Assembly (NCBI GenBank): GCA_947626705.1 | Contig: CANQTJ010000078.1 | Location: 1-7,572 of the forward strand | Direction of reading: 5' to 3' | Source of the DNA: an uncultured Clostridia bacterium | Lineage (GTDB): Bacteria > Bacillota > Clostridia > TANB77 > CAG-508 | Length of the DNA: 7,572 nt | In this document: in pieces, positions 1 through 6,225 of the stretch | How positions within the stretch are numbered: position 1 is the first letter of the stretch | Layout of the letters: each line of letters opens with the position of its first letter | Translations under genes and position numbers: made by a program | Notes under the pieces: generated by a model | Database searches by the model: none | Seen by the model: only the letters and a program-made list of their open reading frames with translations | What the model was told of the DNA's origin: nothing

Positions 1-2
1 CA

Positions 3-383
3 AAAGGTGGAGCAAAAGGAGATTTATATATTACTTTAAGAATAAAAAAACATGGAATATATACAAGAAAAGGAAATAATGTTTTATGTGATATTCCAAT
101 AACTATAACACAAGCTACATTAGGAGCAGATATTGAGGTGCCAATGGTAGATGGAAGTAAAGAAAGTTATAAAATCCCAGAAGGAACACAAACAGGAACT
201 AAATTTACAATTAGAAATAAAGGTTTTAAATATGTAAATTCGAATAATGAGGGAGATTTTATATTTACAGTTCAAGTACAGACACCTAAAAGATTGACTA
301 AGGAACAACGTGAATTGTTAATTCAATTAGCTAAAACAATGAATGAACAGCCACCTATAAAAAAGAAAGGAATATTTGGATAA
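3..383 (+). CDS. dnaJ: Chaperone DnaJ (Hsp40), C-terminal part; 5' end outside window
   Basis: This is the last 126 codons of DnaJ, the co-chaperone that delivers unfolded substrates to DnaK and stimulates its ATPase. The reading frame is open from base 3 and ends with TAA at 381-383. What is visible is the end of C-terminal substrate-binding domain I and all of domain II. The family landmarks are GDLYITL, an H-x-x-Y-x-R-x-G segment, the ITQATLGADIEVP strand, the IPEGTQTGTKF turn, a GD-x-x-F-T-V-Q-V strand and the TPKRLTKEQRELL helix. The tail ends KKKGIFG, as in many bacterial DnaJ proteins. The J domain with HPD and the CXXCXGXG zinc repeats would lie upstream and cannot be checked. The substrate-binding loop (GFKYVNSNNEGD) is slightly unusual beside the common GVPNVRSNGRGD form. 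A terminator starts immediately after the stop, so dnaJ is the last gene of its operon. Full-length DnaJ rather than a shorter CbpA-type protein is the likelier reading. Confidence 0.93.
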   Translation, partial: KGGAKGDLYITLRIKKHGIYTRKGNNVLCDIPITITQATLGADIEVPMVDGSKESYKIPEGTQTGTKFTIRNKGFKYVNSNNEGDFIFTVQVQTPKRLTKEQRELLIQLAKTMNEQPPIKKKGIFG

Positions 384-413
384 GAGAAATGTTTTAAAAG
401 CATTTCTTTTTTT
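384..413 (+). terminator. Rho-independent terminator after dnaJ
   Basis: An AGAAATG arm at 385-391 pairs exactly with CATTTCT at 401-407. A G-T pair can extend it at 384/408, and the loop TTTTAAAAG can partly close by T-A pairing. A run of seven T follows at 407-413. It begins one base after the dnaJ stop codon, the expected place for an operon-ending terminator. Confidence 0.88.
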
Positions 414-420
414 AGGCATA

Positions 421-468
421 CAGTAAAATTTTATTAATTATTTAACTTAATTAAAATTTTGTTTACTG
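421..468. repeat. Imperfect AT-rich inverted repeat, left of the gene relic
   Basis: CAGTAAAATTTT at 421-432 pairs with bases 453-457 plus 462-468 (AAAAT and TTTACTG), leaving the four bases 458-461 as a bulge. The enclosed sequence 433-452 is nearly all A/T. The outermost seven bases, CAGTAAA and TTTACTG, are exact inverted copies. It lies just beyond the dnaJ terminator and just before the relic. It could be a decayed hairpin or a mobile-element end. AT-rich DNA produces such pairings easily, so no function is claimed. Confidence 0.4.
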
Positions 469-626
469 AAAGTATAACATTTAACACATTAGTTAACACA
501 ATAATAATTTTATTGATATTAGCAGGAATTTCAATATCACAATTAATAGGAAATGCAGCAGAAGAAGGTGGAGCAGGATCAAATGGAGCATACAACATTT
601 TATTTATTTGTTCATCTAAGTTATAA
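459..626 (+). pseudogene. Relic of an exported protein: prepilin-like hydrophobic leader joined to a Gly-rich fragment
   Basis: The frame is open from 438 to TAA at 624-626 and has no ATG and no ribosome site. It reads TLVNTIIILLILAGISISQLIGN, then AAEEGGAGSNGA, then a short unrelated tail. The first part resembles the type IV prepilin-like leader (ITLIALVITIIVLLILAGVSI and variants) that begins many secreted proteins in uncultured Clostridia. The basic residues and cleavage-site Gly that should precede it are absent. The second part is almost identical at DNA level to 2162-2203 inside the Gly-rich gene downstream, and in the same frame. I read this as what is left of a paralogous surface-protein gene after a deletion or recombination. 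A short functional peptide is possible but unlikely, because no start is visible. Confidence 0.6.
548..589 (+). repeat. 42-bp direct repeat, second copy at 2162-2203
   Basis: Bases 548-589 and 2162-2203 agree at 41 of 42 positions, counted by eye; the only difference is G at 558 against T at 2172. Both copies are read in the frame giving GNA(A/S)EEGGAGSNGA. Similarity stops abruptly at both ends. The copies are 1,614 bp apart in direct orientation, so recombination between them would delete the 5' two-thirds of the intervening gene. The first copy lies in the relic, the second in the Gly-rich domain of the split gene. Confidence 0.9.
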
Positions 627-653
627 GTTAGATTACTTAATCTATCTAATAAC
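620..653. repeat. Near-perfect 34-bp inverted repeat overlapping the 3' end of the relic
   Basis: The 16-base arms 620-635 and 638-653 surround the two bases CT. They are complementary at 14 of 16 positions, with mismatches at the sixth and ninth. Seven T lie at 661-667, eight bases after the second arm. That is further away than in a classical terminator, though it could be a weak one ending the relic's former transcript. A regulator-binding palindrome or a mobile-element end are alternatives. Confidence 0.55.
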
Positions 654-743
654 ATTAATATTTTTTTGTATGTTTATCAATGCTTTCTGCAATAAAATTT
701 ATAAACATTTTTCAAAAATACCAAAATTTAAAAAGTAAAAATA

Positions 744-772
744 TTGAATGAAAAAAAATATTATGATATACT
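744..772 (+). promoter_or_regulatory. Predicted sigma-70-type promoter for the Gly-rich surface-protein gene
   Basis: A -35 element TTGAAT at 744-749 is separated by exactly 17 bases from a -10 element TATACT at 767-772. Transcription should start near 779, giving a leader of about 36 bases before the ATG at 815. An AGGGAG ribosome site at 801-806 sits eight bases before that ATG. In DNA this AT-rich chance matches are common, so the support is the correct spacing and position. Confidence 0.5.
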
Positions 773-814
773 AAAATTAATAATATATAATAAATATACA
801 AGGGAGAAATTCTA

Positions 815-2625
815 ATGAAAAATAAAGTAAAATCAAAATTTTTAAATAAAAAAATAGGTATATGGTTAATATTAGTAATAATTATAGGATTGATATTATG
901 TTTGATTGTAAATAAAAATAATTTTATAGAAGATATAGTAAGAAAAATTAAAGGAGAAGAAACTAGTAAAGAAGAATTATTTTCTTATATAATGTATGAT
1001 AATCAAGACGAAAATAATATAAAAGTTTTAGTAAAAGTGGCAAGTGAAGATGGTATAGAATATGTAGAAACTCCAGATGATAGAAAAATATTAAGTAATG
1101 GAAATAAACAAGTTACATTAGATTATGAAGTAAAAAAAGATGAAAATTATACTTTTAAAATAAAAGAAAAAAACAAAGAACCAATATCTAAAAATTTAAT
1201 AGTTAATGATAAATATATACATGATAAAATAATAAATTTTAGTAATACAACAGAAGGAACAGGAGTAACTACTATACAAATAAATAAATATATTGATTTT
1301 GATGATTTTATAACATATTATAAATTTGGAGAAAATGGAGAGTGGGAACAATGCGAAGAAAAAATATTAAAATACGATTATATAGATTTTTACCAAAAAA
1401 ATTTACTCAATGATGATGGTACAATAACTTTAGATATAAAAGTTGTTAATAATAAAATTTCAAATCAAATTATATTAGATAGTGAAAAATATAAAGTTGG
1501 CGCTCAAAATGGAATATTGCAAGTATTACAAGAGGCTGAATTGCAAGATAATGAATATTTTGAAACTATAATAAATAGACAAACGTATACAATGCATACC
1601 TATGTATTTGATGGTGATCAAGAGTGGAATGAAAATAAGATATTTGGAGATGCAAATGATATAGGCACAGCTAATAGTTATGCCAAAAATATGGTAGTTG
1701 TTAAGGTAAATGGAAACTTAACAATTGGTGAGAATGTAAATATAACAACATTTAATTCATCATTTGGAGGACCAAAAGGAATGTTATTATATGTGACAGG
1801 AGATATAATTAATAAAGGTACAATAAGTATGACAGCAAGAGGAGCAAAAGCAAAAGGAGAGGACGTATATTTATGGAAAAATAGTGATAAAAGTTATGAA
1901 TATGTACCAGCAATAGGTGCTAATGGAGGTCAATCTAAATCATTAACATATAATGGGAGCTTACGGTATTTCAACAAACGGCAATAATGGAAGCGATGGA
2001 AATAATAGGCAAACAGGAGGAGGTGGATCAGGAGCAGGATTTAATTGGATGAAAAGTATTATTATTGGAAAAGGAGCTGCTGGAACTTCATATTCAGGAG
2101 GAAGTGGTTCTGGTGCTGCTGTTTCTGATGGAGGTGCTTTTGGTAGTGGTACAGCAATATCAGGAAATGCATCAGAAGAAGGTGGAGCAGGATCAAATGG
2201 AGCTGTTAAATCTGGAAATGAATCAGGATTTGGTCAAATATCAATGGGAGGAACAGGAAATCCAAGTGGAAATTATGCCTCATATCGTATAGGACCAACA
2301 AATTATGTAAAAAGAGAAGGTACAGGAGGCTTATTAGTAATATATTCTGAAAATTTAACAAATAATGGTAAAATTGAAGCAGATGGAGTATCACCTAGTA
2401 CTGCAAGTAGATCGAATACAAATGGAAGAGTAGATACAGGAGGAGCATCTCGGTGGTGGAAGTGTAAATATATTTTACAATGCAAAATATTTAAATAATG
2501 GAACAATAACAGCAAATGGTGGAAAACAAATATGTGGAGAAGGTGGAAATGCTGGAGGAGCAGGAGGTAACGGAAGTATTTCTATCGGTACTTTAATGAA
2601 TGGAGATTATAAAGAAACTAATTGA
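815..2625 (+). pseudogene. Membrane-anchored Gly-rich surface protein, split by two +1 frameshifts
   Basis: Read continuously this encodes about 602 residues in three frames: 815 to about 1954, 1956-2450, and 2452-2625 (stop TGA). The N-terminus has Lys-rich residues 1-13 and one hydrophobic segment at 14-32, a signal anchor or uncleaved signal peptide. Residues about 65-130 and 140-225 look like two Ig-like beta modules; the second contains YKFGENGEWEQ. From about 235 to the end is a Gly/Asn/Ser-rich domain with strand motifs such as VKVNGNLTIGENV, MLLYVTGDIINKGTISM, GGLLVIYSENLTNNGKIEA and VNIFYNAKYLNNGTITANGG. Their shared pattern suggests a repetitive beta fold of an adhesin-like protein. 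No LPXTG anchor is visible, so attachment would be by the N-terminal helix. As it stands, translation stops at 1985-1987 after 390 residues, and the last ten are out of frame. Recent inactivation, sequence error and recoding all remain possible. Substrate or partner is unknown. Confidence 0.75.
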
Positions 2626-2688
2626 AAACAATATTAATAATTTGAATATGAATTATAGATATTATCATAAGTAATATATAAATTATAA

Positions 2689-2745
2689 GGAGTTAAAATT
2701 TTATTATTAACATGAGAATGTTAGAAAATTTTAACTTCATTTTTT
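2689..2745 (+). terminator. Two-tier hairpin terminator after the Gly-rich gene
   Basis: Bases 2689-2702 pair with 2725-2738 over 14 positions, all Watson-Crick except one G-T. Inside lies a second perfect stem, TAACAT at 2708-2713 with ATGTTA at 2718-2723, closed by the GNRA-type tetraloop GAGA. The tiers are separated by an asymmetric bulge (2703-2707 against base 2724). Six T follow at 2740-2745. It lies 63 bases after the TGA at 2623-2625 and before the next promoter, so it separates the surface-protein gene from the glycan cluster. Confidence 0.85.
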
Positions 2746-2769
2746 AGTTCAGAAATTCTAATATAAAAC

Positions 2770-2798
2770 TAGACATAAAAATAAATTAAATGTATAAT
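2770..2798 (+). promoter_or_regulatory. Predicted promoter of the glycan/ruvB operon
   Basis: TAGACA at 2770-2775 (one mismatch to TTGACA) is followed by a 17-base spacer and a consensus TATAAT at 2793-2798. The predicted start, near 2805, leaves a leader of about 22 bases that contains the AAAGGAA ribosome site before the ATG at 2827. It lies directly after a strong terminator. No further terminator is visible until the window end, so it probably drives all five genes. No operator or riboswitch fits in so short a leader. Confidence 0.65.
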
Positions 2799-2826
2799 AT
2801 AAAAAGAAAAAAGGAAATGAATAAAA

Positions 2827-3300
2827 ATGAAGAAAAAAGTATTATTTATATCAAGTACAGGAGGACATTTAAATGAATTAATGCAATTATCTCCGCTATT
2901 TGAAAAATACGATTATAAAATAATAACAGAAAAAGATAAATCAAATGAAACATTAAAAGAAAAGTATGGAAAAAATATATATTTTTTACCATACGGAACA
3001 AGAGCAAAAATATTTACATATATATTTAAATATTTTTATTTATGTTTAAAAACGATATATTTATATTTTAAAATAAAGCCTAAAGTTATTGTAACTACTG
3101 GAACACATACAGCAGGACCAATGTGCATTTTAGGAAAAATATTTAGAAGTAAAATAATATATATAGAAACATTTGCAAACAGAAATAAAAAAACTGCAAC
3201 AGGAAGATTAATATATCCAATTGCAGACCTATTTATAGTACAATGGGAAGAAATGCTAAAACTATATCCCAAAGCGATATATGCAGGGACAATATATTAA
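2827..3300 (+). CDS. Alg14-like glycosyltransferase subunit (PssD/Cps14F type)
   Basis: A 157-residue protein of the Alg14 family. In this family it acts as the membrane-recruiting, acceptor-side half of a two-part glycosyltransferase whose catalytic half is an Alg13-like protein; here the next gene encodes that partner. Evidence: the N-terminal strand and loop VLFISSTGGHLNEL (GGH at 12-14), a hydrophobic, Tyr-rich stretch at about 62-83 that probably holds it on the membrane, the TTGTHTAGP loop at 90-98, the strand with E114 and the C-terminal ADLFIVQWEEM. The length fits bacterial PssD/Cps14F proteins, which add a second sugar to the undecaprenyl-diphosphate-linked first sugar of exopolysaccharide or capsule units. 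The ATG at 2827 has AAAGGAA about 11 bases upstream; an earlier ATG at 2817 is out of frame. It is the first gene of the cluster. The sugar transferred cannot be read from sequence. Confidence 0.88.
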   Translation: MKKKVLFISSTGGHLNELMQLSPLFEKYDYKIITEKDKSNETLKEKYGKNIYFLPYGTRAKIFTYIFKYFYLCLKTIYLYFKIKPKVIVTTGTHTAGPMCILGKIFRSKIIYIETFANRNKKTATGRLIYPIADLFIVQWEEMLKLYPKAIYAGTIY

Positions 3301-3357
3301 TAAAAAAATTTATGCTTTTACATTATTTTAATAATTATGAATTAATATGGAGGAAAA

Positions 3358-3840
3358 ATGATATTAGTATTATTAGGAACACAAAATAATAGTTTTCACA
3401 GATTATTAGAAGAAATTGAAAAAAATATTAAAGATGGCACAATAAATGAAGAAGTAATAGTGCAAGCAGGGTATACCAAATATCAAACGCATAAAATGAG
3501 AATGATTAGTTTAGTGTCAAAGGAACAATTAGAAAAGTTTCAAGATGAAGCAAGTTTAATAATAACACATGGCGGAGTGGGCTCAATAATATCTTCTATC
3601 AGAAAAGATAAAAAAGTAATAGCTGTTCCACGTATGCATGAATATGGAGAGCATGTAAATAATCATCAAATAGAAATAGTTAAAAATTTTAATGAACAGG
3701 GGTATATAATAGGAATAGAAAAAGTTGAAGATTTAAAAAATGCATTAGAACGAGTAAAACAATTTAAACCTAGAAAATATCAATTAAATAATGAAAGACT
3801 TTTAAAAACCATAGAAGATTTTATAGATGAAATAAAATAG
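3358..3840 (+). CDS. Alg13-like glycosyltransferase catalytic subunit (PssE/Cps14G type, GT28 C-terminal fold)
   Basis: A 160-residue protein matching the C-terminal half of GT28 enzymes such as MurG, the nucleotide-sugar-binding half of a split glycosyltransferase. The N-terminus LVLLGTQNNSFHRLL is the Alg13/PssE signature. The donor-binding region has ITHGGVGSI (HGGVGS at 72-77), a VPR loop at 91-93 and GEHVNNHQ at 98-105. In this family the partner is the Alg14-like membrane subunit, encoded 57 bases upstream; together they should transfer one sugar to a lipid-linked acceptor at the inner membrane face. GGAGG at 3349-3353, four bases before the ATG, sets the start. The gap between the two genes holds no terminator or convincing promoter, so co-transcription is expected. 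The short length is normal for the split family and not a truncation. Donor sugar is unknown. Confidence 0.88.
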   Translation: MILVLLGTQNNSFHRLLEEIEKNIKDGTINEEVIVQAGYTKYQTHKMRMISLVSKEQLEKFQDEASLIITHGGVGSIISSIRKDKKVIAVPRMHEYGEHVNNHQIEIVKNFNEQGYIIGIEKVEDLKNALERVKQFKPRKYQLNNERLLKTIEDFIDEIK

Positions 3841-3881
3841 AAATATTTTACAAGATTTATGGAAAGGAATAACTGGAAAAA

Positions 3882-5210
3882 ATGAAAGTAGCAATAATAG
3901 GTGCAGGATATAGTGGATTATCAATAGCAAAGGAATTAGTAGAAAATGGACAAGAGGTAACAATATTTGAAAAAGAAAATTACGTTGGTGGAATGGTAAA
4001 TACAATAGATATATTAGATACAAGGCTAGAAAAATATTATAGACATATTTTTAAAAGCGATAAAGAAGTAATTAATTTAATAAAAGAAATGGAGATAGAA
4101 GAAAACTTAATATGGCCATCAACAAAAATGGGATATATAATAAACAATAAGATATATGAATTTGGAACTCCAATATCATTATTAAAGTTTAAAGAATTAA
4201 ACTTTTTGGAAAAAATAATTTTTGGTTTTAATATAATAAATTTAAAATTAATAAATAATTATAAAAAGCTAGAAAATGTAACTGCTGAACAATGGTTAAA
4301 AAAAAGAATTGGAAATAAAATATATTCTAAGATATGGGAACCATTATTGCTATCAAAATTTGGAGATGAAAAAGAAAAAATTAGTATGGTTTGGTTATGG
4401 GGAAAAATAAAATTAAGAAGTACATCCAGTACAAATAATGGAGAGCAATTGGGATATTTAAAAGGCAGTTATCAAAAATTAACAGATAGTTTATACCAGT
4501 ATTTAGTAGATAAAAAAGTAGATATAAAATTAAAAATAAATATTAAAGAAATAAAAAAAGAAAATAAATATACTATAATATATAATGATAATGATATAGA
4601 AGATAAAAAACAGGAATTTGACATCGTAGTATCAACAATAGATTATAAAAATTTTGTAAACTTATTTAATAAATATATAGATGAAGAAGAATTGCAAAAA
4701 ATAAAAGAAATAGAATATACTGCTGCTAGAACTATGATTATTGTATCAGATATAAGTTTTAGTCCATTTTATTGGATAAATGTAGGAAATAAAGATATAC
4801 CATTTGGAGGAATAATTGAACATACCAATCTTGTTAGCAAAGACAATTATAAGCAAAATCATATAATATATATATCAAATTATATGACAGAAGAAAATAA
4901 ATTATATAAAATGACTAAAGAAGAATTATTACAAGAATATATAAAATATTTAAATAAAATAAATCATAATTTTTCTATGAAAAATATTAAACAATGTTAT
5001 GTATTTGATGAACAATATGCACAACCAATTATAAAATGTAATTATTCAAATATAATATTAGATAACAAATTAAAAAATGAAAACATATATATATGCTCAA
5101 TGCCACAGATTTATCCAGAGGATAGAGGTATGAATTATGCTATAAAAGAAGGGAAAAATACAGCTAAAAAAATACTTGATTTAATACAAAATGAAAGTAA
5201 GGAGTTATAA
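3882..5210 (+). CDS. FAD-dependent oxidoreductase, amine-oxidase/UDP-galactopyranose-mutase-like fold
   Basis: A 442-residue flavoprotein. The N-terminal Rossmann motif is VAIIGAGYSGLSIAKEL (GAGYSG at 7-12), followed by E30 at the end of the second strand, which binds the FAD ribose, and VGG at 35-37. The C-terminal FAD-binding segment reads NIYICSMPQIYPEDRGMNYAIKEG, residues about 401-424, the closing motif of this oxidoreductase group. The middle part, with EKYYRHIF, a WEPLL...KFGDE segment, VWLWGKI and GYLKGSY, is typical of HemY-like family members annotated only as NAD(P)/FAD-dependent oxidoreductases. I recall these near polyprenyl-linked glycan genes, but neither substrate nor product is established. 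True protoporphyrinogen oxidase is unlikely, as no haem gene is nearby. UDP-galactopyranose mutase is possible by fold but its own signatures are not evident. AAGGAA at 3864-3869 lies 12 bases before the ATG. ruvB starts two bases after the stop. Confidence 0.82.
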   Translation: MKVAIIGAGYSGLSIAKELVENGQEVTIFEKENYVGGMVNTIDILDTRLEKYYRHIFKSDKEVINLIKEMEIEENLIWPSTKMGYIINNKIYEFGTPISLLKFKELNFLEKIIFGFNIINLKLINNYKKLENVTAEQWLKKRIGNKIYSKIWEPLLLSKFGDEKEKISMVWLWGKIKLRSTSSTNNGEQLGYLKGSYQKLTDSLYQYLVDKKVDIKLKINIKEIKKENKYTIIYNDNDIEDKKQEFDIVVSTIDYKNFVNLFNKYIDEEELQKIKEIEYTAARTMIIVSDISFSPFYWINVGNKDIPFGGIIEHTNLVSKDNYKQNHIIYISNYMTEENKLYKMTKEELLQEYIKYLNKINHNFSMKNIKQCYVFDEQYAQPIIKCNYSNIILDNKLKNENIYICSMPQIYPEDRGMNYAIKEGKNTAKKILDLIQNESKEL

Positions 5211-5212
5211 AA

Positions 5213-6220
5213 ATGAGTGAAGATAGAATTATAAATCCAGAGCTAGAAAATGACAGAGAAGAAAAACTGGAAAATACAATAAGACCTCAAACGTTAGAAG
5301 AATATATTGGACAAGATAAAGTAAAAGAAAGTATGAAAATTTATATAGAAGCTGCCAAAAAGAGAGGAGAAGCATTAGACCATGTTTTATTATATGGACC
5401 TCCTGGTTTAGGAAAAACTACTCTTTCTAACATAATAGCAAATGAAATGAATTCAAATATAAAAATAACATCTGGTCCAGCAATAGAAAGACCAGGAGAT
5501 TTGGCATCATTACTTACAAATTTATCTGAATATGATGTACTATTTATAGATGAAATTCATAGATTAAGTAAAAATATAGAAGAAATATTGTATCCAGCAT
5601 TAGAAGATTATACATTAGATATAATAATAGGAAAAGGGCCAAGTAGCAGGTCAATAAGATTGGATTTACCAAAATTTACACTAATAGGAGCTACTACAAA
5701 AGCTGGTTCTCTTACAACACCATTAAGAGATAGGTTCGGCATAGTAAATAGGTTAGAATTATATTCAGTTGAAAATTTAGGTAAGATTGTAAAAAGAACC
5801 GCAAAAATATTAGATGTTAAAATTGAAGAACAAGCAACAATAGAGATTGCAAGAAGGTCAAGGGGAACACCTAGAATTGCAAATAGATTATTAAAAAGAG
5901 TTAGAGATTATGCAGCGGTTTTAGGCAATGGAGATATTGACTTAAAAATAACAAAACATGCACTAAATGAGTTAGAAATTGATGAATTAGGATTAGATGA
6001 AATAGATAGAAAATTATTAGAAACAATGATAATACAATATTGTGGAAAACCAGTGGGAATAGAAACATTAGCAGTAACAATTGGAGAAGAAATTGATACA
6101 ATAGAAGATGTATATGAACCATATTTAATACAAATTGGATTTATTTCAAGAACACCAAGAGGAAGAGTAGTATTACCTTCCGCATATACTCATTTAGGAT
6201 ATGAATACAAAGGAGAATAG
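5213..6220 (+). CDS. ruvB: Holliday junction branch-migration ATPase RuvB
   Basis: A 335-residue protein, normal family length. RuvB forms hexameric rings that, with RuvA, drive branch migration of Holliday junctions for RuvC to resolve. All key elements are present: Walker A GPPGLGKT at 62-69, the LYGPPGLGKTTL context, Walker B LFIDEIHRL with D113 and E114, sensor 1 GATT at 159-162, the LRDRFG arginine-finger segment at 171-176 (R174), sensor 2 GTPRIANRLL with R221, and a C-terminal winged helix with KPVGIETLA and YEPYLIQIGFISRTPRGR. The start is set by AAGGAG at 5199-5204, inside the last codons of the oxidoreductase gene. The ATG comes two bases after that gene's stop, which suggests translational coupling. 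The next gene follows after five bases. Neither ruvA nor ruvC is beside it. Codon use is the same as in its neighbours, and it appears fully functional. Confidence 0.97.
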   Translation: MSEDRIINPELENDREEKLENTIRPQTLEEYIGQDKVKESMKIYIEAAKKRGEALDHVLLYGPPGLGKTTLSNIIANEMNSNIKITSGPAIERPGDLASLLTNLSEYDVLFIDEIHRLSKNIEEILYPALEDYTLDIIIGKGPSSRSIRLDLPKFTLIGATTKAGSLTTPLRDRFGIVNRLELYSVENLGKIVKRTAKILDVKIEEQATIEIARRSRGTPRIANRLLKRVRDYAAVLGNGDIDLKITKHALNELEIDELGLDEIDRKLLETMIIQYCGKPVGIETLAVTIGEEIDTIEDVYEPYLIQIGFISRTPRGRVVLPSAYTHLGYEYKGE

Positions 6221-6225
6221 TCCAA

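Noticed and set aside
553..738. 61-codon open frame starting with ATG and containing a hydrophobic stretch
   Set aside because: Its first codons are the alternate frame of the 42-bp Gly-rich repeat. It has no suitable ribosome site, and the rest is low-complexity AT-rich sequence with no recognisable pattern.
1953..2498. An independent 181-residue Gly-rich gene starting at ATG 1953
   Set aside because: GGAGG at 1925-1929 is 23 bases from that ATG, too far for initiation, and the Gly-rich pattern plainly continues from the upstream frame. It is the middle of the split gene.
815..2625. TGA read as Trp (Mycoplasma/Spiroplasma code)
   Set aside because: All Trp codons in the intact genes are TGG, and none of those genes contains an in-frame TGA. 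The only relevant TGA closes the composite surface-protein frame and is followed by TAA four codons later, so the standard bacterial code fits.
2712..2747. Short ORF (MRMLENFNFIF) after AAGGAG, possibly a leader peptide for attenuation
   Set aside because: The ribosome-like site is 19 bases from the ATG, and the whole ORF lies inside the terminator hairpin. The downstream gene has its own promoter, so this is best read as chance.
3317..3348. TTTACA at 3317-3322 as the -35 element of an internal promoter before the Alg13-like gene
   Set aside because: No acceptable -10 element occurs at 16-18 bases spacing, and the start site would fall inside the coding region or leave no leader.
3859..3885. 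Eight-codon ORF overlapping the start of the FAD oxidoreductase gene (ATG at 3859, TGA at 3883-3885)
   Set aside because: It has no ribosome site of its own, and an overlap of this size arises easily by chance. I have no evidence for translational control.
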